DNA of 64,000 nucleotides from Allolobophora icterica (taxonomy: Eukaryota; Annelida; Clitellata; Crassiclitellata; Lumbricidae): the NCBI GenBank assembly GCA_963556255.1, contig OY744616.1, forward strand, positions 2,312,831 to 2,376,830, read 5' to 3'. This document shows positions 43,764-58,100 of this stretch, piece by piece. Numbering within the stretch: the stretch's first letter is position 1; the number at the start of each line of letters is the position of its first letter. A program made the position numbers and the translations under genes. The notes under the pieces are model-generated. The model was not told where the DNA came from and did not search any database. It saw nothing but the letters and a program-made list of their open reading frames with translations.

Positions 43764-43799
43764 TCAGGAACGTAGCCAGACTTCAATTCAAGAGGAGGC

Positions 43800-43975
43800 A
43801 ACTACTGCTTGTCAAAAAATTTGATGACCTTTTTTGGGAATTTCTTAAGCAGAAATTTGATTACCTTTTTGGGGAATTTCTTCAACAGAAAATTTCACGA
43901 CTTTTTTTTGAATTTCTTCACCAAAACATTTGATGACCTTTCTTGGGAGATTTCTTCCGTTCAAGAGGAGGCGAC
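43800..43975. repeat. About 39-bp tandem repeat, four copies
   Basis: Units of the form TTTGATGACCTTTTTTGGGA, each followed by ATTTCTTCAACAGAAAA-like sequence. It is bracketed by two copies of TTCAAGAGGAGGC (about 43788 and 43958). Confidence 0.85.
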
Positions 43976-44221
43976 ATCCACCTCTAATGGGCTGTACTTT
44001 TAAATCTAAAAAACCAAATGCCTCCTCTTGCCTCAATGTATCTACGCCTATGCTGTTGATGCTCATGGATCAGACCACCCCACTGGAATAGAGGTTCTTC
44101 TTTCCACGGACATGCGAAGACGCGTACCCGTCCCATTTGAACAGCCTGACTTAGCACCCTGGGCTGGGGGTGGGTTACGGCGTAACAATACTTATCCATA
44201 TTCGCAGATCTTACCTGGGAC

Positions 44222-44545
44222 TTGCTCCTAAATACCTCGATCTGTGATTCAATACGTCTTTCCGCCTCAGCTAGCTGTCTTCGCCCTCTTCGTTCCTCTG
44301 ATCGACTTGACTTATTTGTTCCCCGAGTGAGAACAGCCATAACTCAGTCTCGTTCCTGTATTAGTATTGACCCTTTACTGTGTAATCAGCTTCCTCCTTC
44401 GGTCCGGGCTCTAGTATTATCGGTTGATCCTGCCACAGCTTTTCGTTGTCTTAAACGACCTATACCAGAGGACTTTCGCACTGGAAGCACCTCTGATTGG
44501 TGGGCACTGGGTAGAGGCGCTTCATAAGTTTTGACATACAATAAA
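44222..44545 (+). pseudogene. LINE 3' end fragment
   Basis: The plus strand encodes LRPLRSSDRLDLFVPRVRTA and SRSCISIDPLLCNQLPP, the C-terminal motif of CR1/L2-like polymerases (also seen at 33749-34530), then ends near a poly(A)-like run at about 44545. 44546-45718 holds nothing recognised apart from short open frames. Confidence 0.75.
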
Positions 44546-45727
44546 AAAATACAATAATTGACTGATTTTTCGCTACGAGAAGATCGACGTTAACGACCCT
44601 GCTTCCCACAAGGTGTCGCTTAACTAAGACTTAATTAACACTTTTAAAATGAATTTAACTGATGCCATATAGTCTATACATATATTATACGTTGGTATCG
44701 CTTGACCAAGGACAAACGGAATTAAACAAAATGATGACGCGATGATGACATAACAAAATTAACAGCTGTATTGTGCCAAAACAATATCTGTCGACGTCAA
44801 AAGCCTTTGTTACCATAAAATGTTGTTAAACTCCTCCTTGATCACCACTGTAATGTACAATAAAGGAAAAAGAGAAAGTTAATCGTCTTCGTTTTAACAG
44901 GACGTCATTAAACAGAATCAAACTACAGTAAAACTTTAAACTATTGATGGATTGTTGCACCACCAAACCCAAGCCGTATAATCAGCCAATGAACGAGAAG
45001 GTCAGTCCGTATGACGTCATTATATATACGTACAGTGAACAGACAGATAATGGAGAAAAATTGACTAAGGTTTTCGAAAAACGAAAGACTGGAAAGCGAA
45101 AATGGGGTGTCACAGGCGACCTAAGACTTGTCTGAAGTGTTGACAAGTTTACATTGTATCATTCTTCCTCCTATACTGAAAAAATGCACCTAAAGTTCAC
45201 TGTAGATTAGATATCGTCCACCGTACTAATACGATCATCCTCAACGGAGCGGCAAATTCTAGACATTTGTGATAATATGATATCCTTATATTTGATCTAC
45301 TCTGCATTTCTCAGTTAAGGTCTCAAGAATGAACCTGCCTAAACTATTTATTCTAAACTATTCATTGATATTTCTATAAAAATTATTATAAGTTGCAAAG
45401 AGACCACATAGACCGTTTACTGCCAGTTTAGTCAACGTCGGCCCGGAACCCTTGACCTCGCCTACTAGTTTGGCTGGTTTAAGATTTTGTAAGACCACCG
45501 CAGCAAATTAACTGTGGTATAGTTAATAGGACGTATTAAGACTCTATTTAATGCTTTCATTGACCGCATTAACCTTGGAACGTTTTCTGATTGGCTGGGT
45601 AGAACGTATCCATGATGTCTTGTCTCAGCAGACACAATTATAGAAAGTGGACAGAACATGTTCTGTCCACAGTAAAGCTCATAATTACAGCCTAGCCATG
45701 CTAGATGCACCTGTGATGGTCTTGTGG

Positions 45728-46506
45728 GGTTTACTATCAGAAGGGCGAGTTCGGAAGGGCGACTATCAGAAAGGCGACTTCGGAAGGGCGAACTCCTAAA
45801 GGGCGCCTGTTCACAAAAGCGCCGCTCAGAAGAGCGCGCTATCAGAAGAGCGCGCGTTCCGAAGGGCGACGATCAAAAAGGCGACGATCATAAAGGCGAA
45901 AATATAGGTTGAAATCTTTAATCTGTACGACAAAAATATTAAAATAAGAAATTGATAATCATCAGTTCAAATGTAGGCCCTGTTGTCCTAAATGTTTTTC
46001 AATACGGGTAGGCTTACTAATAATAGTAATCAGTTCAAATGTTGAGATTAATATTATGACCGATCCCTCTCTGAAAATATTAAACTAAGAAATTGATAAT
46101 CATCAGTTCAAATGTAGGCCCTGTTGTCCTAAATGTTTTTCAATACGGGTAGGCTTACTAATAATAGGCGCCGCTCAGAATAGCGCGCTACCAGAAAAGC
46201 GCGCGTTCACAAGGGCGACGATCAAAAGGGCGACGATCAAAAGGTTTGGGGCGAATAGAGTAATCACAGACTTTAGCGTATTGACATAAGAGCTTTACGT
46301 ACCTTTACGTACCTAGCAATGGGCGGATATTTTTGCGACCTTTTGATAGTCGCCCTTTTGATCGTCGCCCTTGTGAACGCGCGCTCTTCTGGTAGCGCGC
46401 TATTCTGAGCGGCGCCTTTGTGAACAGGCGCCCTTTAGGAGTTCGCCCTTCCGAAGTCGCCTTTCTGATAGTCGCCCTTCCGAACTCGCCCTTCTGATTG
46501 GATACC
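45728..46506. mobile_element. Foldback (MULE-like) transposon with GGGCGA minisatellite arms
   Basis: 779 bases with long terminal inverted repeats of about 178 bases (45728-45905 and 46326-46506), each made of roughly 18-bp units such as TCAGAAGGGCGA, with GCGCC variants. The outer ends begin GGTTTAC and GGTATCC. A 9-bp duplication GTCTTGTGG (45719-45727 and 46507-46515) is exact. Internally an about 95-base block is duplicated (about 45945-46045 and 46075-46165) and a third partial arm lies at 46168-46250. No transposase. Confidence 0.88.
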
Positions 46507-46787
46507 GTCTTGTGGTCATCTTGGGCTGTACAAATAAATCTCACTTCAGACTATACTTACTGCGAGTTATTTATCTTCGCGCTTGAACAATGAACAATTG
46601 AATAATTAAGCAGCACCCTTATGATAATAGCCACTGTTTCCAATCACTAACGGAGTACGTAACAAATGACGTCATATTAAGTTTCTAGATTGCAGGAAAC
46701 AGTATTTCCTCAACATCATCTGATTAACGTTTTTGTCGGGAATAACTACGTACAAGAAAACAAATTATTATTATATTATTATTAGTA

Positions 46788-46932
<145 letters not shown>

Positions 46933-48269
46933 TTGCAAAAAGCTTGAGTCACATTAAATTCATTTTGCCACCAGTCGTTCTAACAAATTGGAGCCAAGGC
47001 GTTCACGATGCCATTCGATAGATTCCGTTGTCATTCCGCGCTGATGGAAGAGCACCACACAGGCGCAGTTCATGGACCATTGCCATAGATTTAGCAGAAT
47101 TCGTCTCCTGTATGAGCTTCAGTTGCTACGCAGTTACATCTGTCTTGTTCTCGGTGATCGCAGAGCCAAGGCAAAGTCGCGTTTTGTTATATTGCAACGT
47201 AGTTCGATTAAACGGGTGTTTACCGCAGCACGAAAAGCTCGAAAATTTTCTGAAAGGGAGACTTATCTGTCGGATGGAACTTGCAACCCGTGTTCAGTTA
47301 TTTTAAAGAGATATTATGATATAGCGTGCGTTTTTGTTGATTGTTCTCTTGTGTAAGAAAATCAGGGTTTTTTCTACCCGAACTTGTCCTCGTGCTTCAT
47401 AATTGCTGATGATACCTGCGAAGCCACAGTGATTCAGAAATGAAACCGGCTTTACTTTCTGGTAAGAAAAATTTTAGCCTACAGCTACATGTATATGGAT
47501 GTATAAATTTTAAAAAAATGTCAAATTTTAAAATTTTTTGGGGCACAACTTAGAGAACGAATTTGTAAAAACTACTGTATTTTGCATGATAACTAATTAG
47601 GCTACGCCAAAAGGCAACTATTTATCACTATTACGTTAAGTTTCTAGAATTTTTATTTTTTCACTCCACCCTACTGTATAGGCTATGCTACTATAGAGCG
47701 TATGCTACTGTATAGCCTATGCTACGTTGCTTTGCATTAGCGCGTTGTCTTCTAGTCGTAGGCTTGAAAATTCTGAATTGTAATTGTAATATTGTTATCA
47801 AAACTCTGTAAGGAGTCTCTGCAAGAAAAACTCCTCCATGCATGCGTGTGTTTGGACAGATATGCATTTATGCATGATGGATTTCTATGGGAATCACTGT
47901 TGACAGGGTTGAAATTGCCAGCGATTGAGCGTCGAACGCCAAATCCACCGTTAGTTCTTCTGTTTCATTAGGCAATCAATTCCTGGTCACGCGGGCAATG
48001 TTGCCGGAGGCGTTGGCAACCGGAAACGGAAATGACAATCTATCTTCATCGACGCCCCTAAGTACAGGGCACTTGCCATGAGACGGTTGAGCACAAGACA
48101 ACACATATAGCATACCTCTCTAGATTCCACTCTCTCTGTTCCTCTATCTCCACCTCTGTTTCAGTCTGTATGTCTGTTTGTTCGCCTCTGTGTGTGTGTC
48201 TCTCTCTTTATGTCTCTCTGTATCTTTTACAATTTACATATTCATCTCTCCTTCTGCCTCTCTCCTTGT

Positions 48270-48432
48270 CCCAGTCAGTCAGTCAGTCAGTCAGTCAGTC
48301 AGTCAGTCAGTCAGTCAGTCAGTCAGTCAGTCAGTCAGTCAGTCAGTCAGTCAGTCAGTCAGTCAGTCAGTCAGTCAGTCAGTCAGTCAGTCAGTCAGTC
48401 AGTCAATCAGTCAGTCAGTCAATCAGTCAATT
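48270..48432. repeat. (CAGT)n microsatellite
   Basis: About 35 copies of the tetramer. Several long open frames across it are artefacts, and the Ser/Phe/Pro-rich text around them reflects CT-rich flanks. Confidence 0.97.
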
Positions 48433-49007
48433 CTCTCTCTTCATGTCTCTTCCATGCTCCATCCGTATCTCCATCTCTCCTTTTACCACACCCAGTCCTA
48501 TTCTCTGCCAATCTCCATCTCTATATCTCCTTCTTTCTTCCTCTCTATCTCTCTCCGTTCTTCTCCCTCTCTTCCTATTTTCTTCTCTCAGTATCTACCT
48601 CTCCCCTTCTTCTTTTCTCCTTTTATTCCTCTTTCCATATCTCCCTCTCTTCAACCATTGTTTGTTATCGCTGTCGAATATCGCTGGCTGTGGGGCGCAC
48701 AGTTGGGATCTGAGGGTCGGGTACGGGTCGGGAAGGCGTTTCACAGACTCTAGCGTCCAGTCACCGAATGCCACTGATACCAATAAAACTCCGTTGTAAG
48801 TGTCGGCGGCACCATAGTTCAAGGAATACCAAAGAAGACAGATACAGCGACAAAAGCAGTGATAAAGACAACAAGATTTGGAATAACGACATAGATGGAA
48901 TTGAAATCCAAAAGGGAATCGGAATATGGTAGAAGTGGGAGTAAGAAGGTAGGAATGCAAAATGAACAGATTAAAAGGACATCTGTCTCTCAATCAATTC
49001 GTTAATT

Positions 49008-49545
49008 AGAAAGCCAGTCAGTCAATCAGTCAGCCAATGAATGACACAGTCACTCACCCAGTCAACCAGCCAGTCAGCCAGTCAGTCACGCAGTCAGTCA
49101 ACCAGTCAGTCAGCAGCCAGTTAACCAGCCAGTTGGTCGTTCAGTCAGTCATACAATGAATTGGACAGTCAGTCAGTCAGTCAGTCAGTCAGTCAGTCAG
49201 TCAGTCAGTCAATCACTCAGTCAGTCAGCAACCTGTTAGCCAGCCAGCCAGTCGGTCAGTCAGTCGGTCAGTCAGTCAGTCAGTCAGCCAATGAATTGGA
49301 CAGTCAGGCAGTCAGTCAATCACTCAGTCAGTCAGCAACCTGTCAGCCAGCCAACCAGTCGGTCAGTCAGTCGGTCAGTCAGTCAGTCAGTCAGTCAGCC
49401 AATGAATTGGACAGTCAGGCAGTCAGTCAGTCAATCACTAAGTCAGTCAGCAACCTGTCAGCCAGCCAACCAGTCGGTCAGTCAGTCGGTCAGTCAGTCA
49501 GTCAGACAAGCAGTCACTCAGTCTTTCAATCAAGCGTCAGTATAT
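49008..49545. repeat. Higher-order CAGT repeat with about 115-bp units
   Basis: CAGT and CAGC tetramers arranged into higher-order copies that start GAATTGGACAGTCAG near 49158, 49293 and 49405. Confidence 0.9.
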
Positions 49546-49719
49546 CAATGAGACAAAAACAACCAGGCAGGGCAAATTAAACATGGTAACGTATTCAAAA
49601 ACAAATTAAATCTATAACTAACATCAATAAAAATCGTTCCTGCGAAATTTCATGAAATAACCATGTGCTTCTAGACATGCCGATATAATATCATATATTA
49701 TATGGTGTGGTTGCCATAG

Positions 49720-52159
49720 GTTTTCTGGTTGGATGGTCACTGGTGTTTGTTACGGCCGATGGCTTCTTTACGACACGGCATCTCCGGAACCCTTCGGAGA
49801 GCAATAAATCGCTGGAGCAGAACATTACGTCGGAAGCCAGTGGGATATTTTCCGACTATCGTTCCAGACAAGACGACGGTAACGAAGATAAGTCCCGCGG
49901 TCACCAGAGGCGCTTCAGAGGTAATTGTAACGGGTCATTTATGTGGCCGTTCTGTGGAAGCTCGTCGAAGATAAATAAAATATCCGGACGATTTCCAGCG
50001 ACTTCTGCAGTTGGGTTTTTTTACGTGAACTATTTAGATTTCACTCCAAGCGACCATTGGATGGTGTTTTTCGACATTGTGAGAACGGCCCTATGGAAGT
50101 CGATAGAATAGATTGAGGTCACTTAGGGGCTTTATATTTTATGCATTTATTTGCGCAATTTCTAATTGTAACCGGTAGCAACAAAGAGACTTAATTGCAA
50201 CAACCATCGTATTGTTTTTTTAGTTCCACCGTCGTATTGTATTTTAGTTCCATACGTGATGTTTAGAAAGGTAAATATCTTTGAGAGGCTCATACGTACA
50301 TTTATTTTTGCCAGCAATTAAGTCTATAATGGATGACCGGACCTTTAGTGTCGCTGGACCTTGTGCCTGGAACAGTCCTCCTGCACCTAATTTATGAGGC
50401 CAAACGCCTTCATGTATAAAAGCAGTTTAAAATGTACTTGCTATGTAACTCTTAACATTTACGCTGACAGTTAACAGTGTAAAGCATCCTAGAAGTAGCT
50501 TTGCTACTGAAGATGCTATAGCAATTGTAATAAATACAATTACAGTTACATTAGAAACAATTGTAATAACACTAGAGACGGAATATTTGTTGCTGTCGTG
50601 CGTGCTTTCAGATGGGAAGTCATCGGACAGTTTGCTTGGCGAGTTGATCCAAAGAGTCTCAGATGATTCAATACGTTATGGGGTGAAAACCACGAGCAGC
50701 GAGCTACCTTTGGGAACAGCCAACGGAACTGCGATCCAAGATGAAGCTCAAGCGACGAAGACGTGGGACCAATATGAGGAGAAGGAGGAACAAGAGGAAG
50801 AAGGGTCTGGGGTTCGAAATGAAGATGGGGTTATGCCGACCGAACAGAGATTGATCCGGACGCTGTTGAGGAACTATGAGAGATCCGTGAGACCAGTTCG
50901 AAACGCCTCCGAAACAGTTCTCGTCAAAATGGGTCTCACTATGACGCAGATCTTCGACCTGGTATGTCCATTTCAACCAATACAATATTCAATACAATAC
51001 AATACAATACAATACAATTCAATACAGTATGATGCAATGCAGTTAGATATAGTACACTGCTATGCAATATAATACAATACAATTCAATAAAATACATACA
51101 GTGCTAAACAATGGTATGTAATACAATAATTATATTTCGATACAATGCATTTCAATACAATACAATTAAAAAAATGCGATACAATGCACTCCAATACAAT
51201 ATAGGATACTGCAAAATATAAGAATTTCATTATTGAAAAATACCATTCATTGCAATAGATTTATTCAGTTTCAAGGCGATGCATATCGCAGTTGGATTGA
51301 GTGCCACTGTTTATCACTGCCTAAATTATAGCCTTAGACCCCAACGTCTGGGATTCAAGTCCTTAGAACTGAAATACGTTGCTGACTTGCAAAAAGGTGT
51401 GGGTGCTGTGTTTGAATATACGCCAACCTGTGACAGAAGCAGAGTTGGATAATAATTCAGTCACGAATGTTCGCATCTACGTGGAAACAAGTCAAATCGC
51501 CGACGAAGGAAGAAACTGGACGCGCCGGGAAGTGGCTTCGGAGTCGCTGGATTAGCTATCAAATGAACCGGAAATGCCATTTCCATCTGAATGACGCACA
51601 TTACTTCCAGATGTTCATGCAATAATCTCGCGACCAATGGCCGCCAGTTTTCCCCGTTCTGATTGCCAGCGATGTTATCGGCGCTCTGTCGGTGAAGGGA
51701 ACTGTCTCCCTAGCGACGGAAACTCTTGGCATTGACGACTTATGAGAGTCAGGAATAGACGAAATGAAACTGCTGCCGTTTCCGACCCACACTTCCGTTA
51801 TATATTGATATGGATAGGAAAAGACGTTTTATAATATAAATATCACGCATAAATGGGAATGATCTAATTATCGATGTCTAATTGAATCCAAAGACACGCG
51901 CACATACACATACACACCCACTCACTCACAAATCAAACACGCATCCACACACAAACAGACAGCACACATACACAGATATACACATATACATACATACACA
52001 CACAAACAACAGACATACACGCTAGCACATCCACAAACACACACAAACACGCACAAACAGCACACAAGCACACATACACACATCCGCACACACAAACAAC
52101 AAACATACAAACACACGAACAAACAGCACACAAGCACGCGTACACATGTACATCCACAA

Positions 52160-52191
<32 letters not shown>

Positions 52192-55100
52192 AAATAACAA
52201 ATAGCAAACATGCACACTTACACATTCACACACATCCATACATCCACACACACGCTCATGTACACTGTTAGCTTGTTAGTCTAGAGGTGAAATGTGAGTT
52301 AGAATGATATGAGAAATGACAAGAAAAACAAAGACTTTCGCAATATTGATAAAACGTATATTTACACTATGTACATAATTGAAACGATACTCACACATAC
52401 GAGACAAAACCAAACGTCAAAAGACAGACTCTCCGAGAAGACGACTGCACAAACTTCACAAAGGAAGATACAACTCGAGAACCGGCAATTAAACATGAGT
52501 AGCGACCACGCAGGGTACACTCTCGAAAACGACCACAAAAGGGTACTTACAATGCGTGACACAACCAGTGCACGTCTTACGCCTTACTTAACTAAAACCG
52601 GTCTCCCCGTAGACACAAGAACACTGCTATATATAGCCAACGAGACCATCCTACTTCTAGCTTCAAACGAGGTGCGTCTTAACTAAAGTTAGAAAGTGCA
52701 CGTGAGGATGATAATGGCGGGATGGCTGAAGGCCACTCACAACAGACCCCCCCCCACTACGAAAAAGAGGAAACATTTAGGCCTAAAGTGTTTCCGACCA
52801 TGCAGAAACTACAACTATCCATGAAAGTTCATCAACGTAGCAGTTCACTAGAAAACGTTTACAACACACGGACACACAAAATCATCTTTGAAGGCTTAAT
52901 GAAATAGACGGACAATCCGTAAAAGTCTATGAAAAGTTCGTACATTCAATCTGAGGGGCGACTTAACATGTCTGGTAACACATATTCAATGAGTATTGTT
53001 GGAGTTCAAGACTCCATCGCAAAAGAAAACATCCGAACAAAACACAAAACCTCCTGCAAAGAAACTTCCGAACATAATTATCTCTCCAGAAGAAACACCG
53101 GAAAACTGGAAGATTGACTCCAAAGATCCTGAGCGACGTGAAGAAATTTCCTTCGAAGAGCAAAGTCCAATTCCTAGAATTGAACGCGATTGCCCAACAC
53201 CGACATAGACAAGTGAAGAGACCAACGGTCCAAATTGTCGTCGAAAAGCGTAGTCCGTATTGACCACTACCTTCCTCGGTCGTGACACGCATGTGACGTG
53301 ACAAGGCACGCCATTGTACAGCACAGTCGAAGAAACATCATCGTCCGACAGCGAGGCATCACCAACGTAGTAGCACAGTGTCGTCAGCAGGACCACCATA
53401 GCCACGAACTTGGTCGAACAAGCAGATCGTTTCGACATTCGCAGTCGCTTGCTCCGTCGACGTCCACCAACACGATCCAAAACAGAACATCTCTGTAAAT
53501 AAACTCTTGCAACAGCATTAGAATCAGTACAACGGTTCACAAGAGAATCAGTCACCGGTTCTGAACAATCAAGCGAATCAACGCACCAAACACATTGCTT
53601 CCCAAACACTCGAAATGCAGAGCACAAATATTTATGATGCGTGTAAACAGAAAACCACTCACAAACAGACATCATTGTACAAGATATGCCACTGCCTTGG
53701 AATACAGTCCAACTAAACGAAAGGCAACAACAAAGCCAATTCGCATGAAGCGAGTCATTCACCAAAACCATAGTACCACAAGTCAAAGTTACTGACAACT
53801 CGAAGCATTCGCTCATAAAACAAACCTCTCTAGTCAAATGCATCTCGTGAAACAACACATTCTGTGAAACAGACCTATCAAGTACGGACATATTCATCCC
53901 TGTCAAACTCAAATCACTTACATCCGTCGTGCATTCGCAAATCAAATCAGTCGGATGCAAAGGTACTATCAAAATCTGTCTATCCGGAACAAAACCACGA
54001 GGCACAAACACATTCTCATTCACCTCATTCAAACTATGAACGAAACTATCATCACTGTGCACAGTCGAGTCAACATATAAATCCTTCGAAATAACATCAA
54101 GAGACTCGCTCAAAATACCGTTGAACCATTCACAGTCATTCAGTTCATCGACCACTATCTCACTCGACTCATCATTCGCAAATAAAGTTGTCAAAACATA
54201 CTCATCTCGACAGCAACAAAGTAAGTCAACTGGTGCAACATCATCCTCGTTGTCTTCGTCCAGCAACCGAACCAAATCGTGCGACGACACACCTTCATCA
54301 ACATCCGAAGTGTTTGCCCTTGGCTCACCAAAGAACTCAGGAGTATTAGAAAACACATTTATAAATTCAACACGGCCAGAATACCTGCACACATTCACCT
54401 CATCTGTTTCAGTGAACAGACTCGATAAATCACCTTCATTCAGTCCCGTATCGTCACAATAATTAATTCCCACAGACTCGGTGTACAAACTATCCGAAAT
54501 ATTTAGCGACACACCTTGAATTAGTTTATCGTCTAACTGCACATTTATATCAGCAGACTTATCCTCTACAGAATGAGTATGCGACACAGGTAAAGAGCCA
54601 GAATCGGTCAATTTAACTTGAGCGCGCGTCGACACTCCCACATTTATCTCATCTTCTGGACTATCCAAGTCTGTACCAATCAAAACGTGAATGCCAGGTG
54701 GCAAATGGTCCACCAACCCACATAAGATAGTGCCGTTAGCAAATTTAGACTCAACTCGAATTTCAACCAAAGGAACCCGAAGCGTCACGCCCGAAATACC
54801 CCTAACAAGTCGTACCTCACCGGTGTCACAGAACTCATTAGCATGCAATAATTTCTTGCTAGCCAAGCTTTGCCAAGAACCAGTATCTCTCAACAGCACA
54901 ATATTGCGAGAAAGTCCAGTGGGCGTATACACATAGCCAGACGAACAGAATGACAAGTAGCCAGCGTCGACCATTTTAGTCGGCCCATCCTTCACTTGTA
55001 CAGACATATCTTCGTCAACCTTCTGTGCCCAAATTTCAAAATTTTTCCTGTTTAACTCGTCAAGAAATACCCAGACCATTTTCTGCAGCTCTACCTCATT

Positions 55101-58100
55101 CGAAGTTTTTATTACTAGTCCTAAAATTTTTAATCTTTCCCTCATCTCTTCGACAGACATATCGAAAATATCTGCACATTCCAAAGGCTTAAACGGTAGC
55201 GAATTTTCCATGTTAGAAACTTACGCAACTCAATTCAAACAAAACGACTTTAGGACCAAAATTATCCCAATTTACGCATTTTCAAAATTTCCGAAGTCAA
55301 CGCTCAAAATTTCCAATTAAACCTAGCGGAAAACGACAAATTCTTACGGACGAGCCCCCATATGTTAGCTTGTTAGTCTAGAGGTGAAATGTGAGTTAGA
55401 ATGATATGAGAAATGACAAGAAAAACAAAGACTTTCGCAATATTGATAAAACGTATATTTACACTATGTACATAATTGAAACGATACTCACACATACGAG
55501 ACAAAACCAAACGTCAAAAGACAGACTCTCCGAGAAGACGACTGCACAAACTTCACAAAGGAAGATACAACTCGAGAACCGGCAATTAAACATGAGTAGC
55601 GACCACGCAGGGTACACTCTCGAAAACGACCACAAAAGGGTACTTACAATGCGTGACACAACCAGTGCACGTCTTACGCCTTACTTAACTAAAACCGGTC
55701 TCCCCGTAGACACAAGAACACTGCTATATATAGCCAACGAGACCATCCTACTTCTAGCTTCAAACGAGGTGCGTCTTAACTAAAGTTAGAAAGTGCACGT
55801 GAGGATGATAATGGCGGGATGGCTGAAGGCCACTCACAACAACACGTATATATACACCCATATTTATATATACCCATATATATACATGAAGATGTGTAGC
55901 AAACTGCACACAAATAACTGTAATCTTTTAATTGAATTTCAGGCATACACATATTTTTATTTACTATAGATATAATTATATCCTGTTAAACTGAATTTCA
56001 ACACTGTGTTAGAACCACTGGGTAAATTGCGGGATTGCTTATAGCCAATCGTTCTTAGCGTCAATTTAGACGCTATGATAGTGGCTGCTGAGACATAACC
56101 ATCATCCAAACCATTCCACAAGTCCACAACAGTAGGCCTACTCCTCCACTGTAGAATTTCTGCCATAATGGTCCTATCGGGAACAGCGTGGGGTTTTTGG
56201 CCGCCTTCTCGTTTTCTCGACGGCCGACTACTTGCTTTGCAATCATGAGAAGTTAATGGGCGATAAAAGAGGAAATAAGTACACACCACGTGTCGTAAAC
56301 CCATTGGATGCCATAGAAACTCTACCGCAGGCTTTACCGTGTACATGTTTTATGATTATGATTTTTAATCATACTGCGCAATTGTTAGTTTGAAAACATT
56401 AAACGAAGATAATTATTATTATCATTATGTAGCAATGCGTTGAAAGCATCGCGTCTGTATAGCGCTGTTCCAGTAAGTCACCAACACAAATGTAACTAGG
56501 ATATAAGACCCACTGACTAACCTAATGGTACATACAAGAGTCTAGGATAGTGTAGTGTTACGTATACGTATTGTGTGGTTGTAGTGTGTTGAATAGTTTA
56601 GTCATGATGAATGATGGTGTCGAATTATGCTGATGAATGACGATGGTGAATTAGGATGATGAATTAGGATGTTGAAAGGACAGACTGAGGAGCTCGAGCC
56701 TCAACTCTCGAGAAAGGCGATTCCAGATGGGGGAGACTAAGCATAGCAAAGCTTCTGGACTGAGCTGTAGCAGTATGCATACGAGGGACAGTCAGGAGTC
56801 CATGGGCAGCCGACCGAAGAGTGCCACGACCCGGGACCGTGGTAACTGAAATGCGGAAGTCCCCAAGATATGACTGAGCAGAGCCAAGACAATTGCGCAT
56901 AGGGGTCAGGATCTTAAATTGTTTAAGCTGCTGGATGAGAAGCCAGTGAAAAGTATCCCGCATAAAGGAGACTATATGGCCAAACCTGGGGACACCCAAC
57001 AAGACAGGAAGAGGCATTAAAAACAGACTGAAGCTTCGATATATTTGATGCAGATGGTGACACTGAGGATGGTGATTATCCTCAAGTGCATAATGATTGT
57101 GTTTCTTGTGCTGTTGCTGCTGCTGCTGATGATGATGATGATTCATGTGTTTTCCGAAGGATGAAAAGAACCAGATTCTTATAACGAACGTTTGGCTTGA
57201 TCAAGTAAGTCATCAGCATTCCGTTTTTTGCAACAGAAGTAGTAAGATAAATTATATAATGAATTACATAATTTATCTCTTTGAATGTTGCTTTCACTGC
57301 TACGTTATTCTGTTGGCTCTTCTCTCTTTCCGCTCATATGTCTCATATTTGTTTTTCTCATCTTGTATTATTGACTCCTATGCTATTCTCTTCGCTCACA
57401 TGTTATTCTCTTCATCCAAATGTTACTCTTTTGACTAACATGTTATTCTTTAAACTTATGTGTTATTCTTGTTGCGCATATATTATTTTGAATCATGTGC
57501 AATTTTTGTAACCCACTTGTTATTCTTTAAACTCATCTTTTATTTTGAAACTCATCTGTTGTTCTTTTCACTCAATTGTTATTCATATTGCTTGTTTATT
57601 ATTCCTTGACTCATTTATAATTCCTCTAACTCATCTGCTACTCTTTTGACTCACCTGCTATTCTTTTAACTCATATATTATTCTTTTGACTCATATTGAT
57701 CAGATTTATCTCATGTGTTATTCTCTTGACTTGTGTTTTTTTCTTGGCTCATATGTTATTCTTTGCTACTACTGCCAAATATTATCCAGCCTCAGCGAGT
57801 TCATATGATTGATCTTTTGACTCTTGCATCACTTACTTGAAGTTTCTGAGTTTGTACTGACTACCGTTACTGTGATATTATGGTGTTGATGTTCTGTCAA
57901 TAAATGGCTTACTTATTTACTTATATCTTGTGACGACCTGTATGCACAGGAGTGGGATGATCTTCTCCTGACCTGGAATCCGAAAGACTTCGAAGGACTG
58001 GAGACCCTTCGACTGCCATGTCAGAAAATCTGGCTGCCAGATATCGTCCTCTACAACAAGTAAGCAGAGGAGTCTCCACTGACCAGAATTATTATAGACC

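Larger units (their letters stand above)
52266..55841 (-). mobile_element. Compact Gypsy-like LTR retrotransposon
   Basis: 3576 bases flanked by two 479-bp LTRs (52266-52744, 55363-55841) that I find identical wherever compared. The ends are TGTTAG and CAACA. The 4 bases ACAC lie on both sides. In minus orientation a primer-binding site complementary to tRNA-Pro (TGGGGGCTCGTCCG, 55347-55360) follows the 5' LTR after 2 bases, and a polypurine tract (52745-52756) precedes the 3' LTR. The single internal ORF is 52986-55211. Reverse transcriptase, RNase H and integrase are absent. Confidence 0.93.

Noticed and set aside
45465..45710. 81-residue minus-strand protein
   Set aside because: No domain, no coding bias evident, and no supporting context.
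48170..48799. 209-residue Ser/Phe-rich protein
   Set aside because: It spans a (CAGT)n run and CT-rich simple sequence; other frames are equally open across the repeat.
51922..52251. Cysteine/valine-rich secreted protein
   Set aside because: All the residues come from CACA-type simple repeats on the other strand.
53052..53304. Other small frames over the LTR element ORF
   Set aside because: They are shadows of the 741-residue minus-strand ORF.
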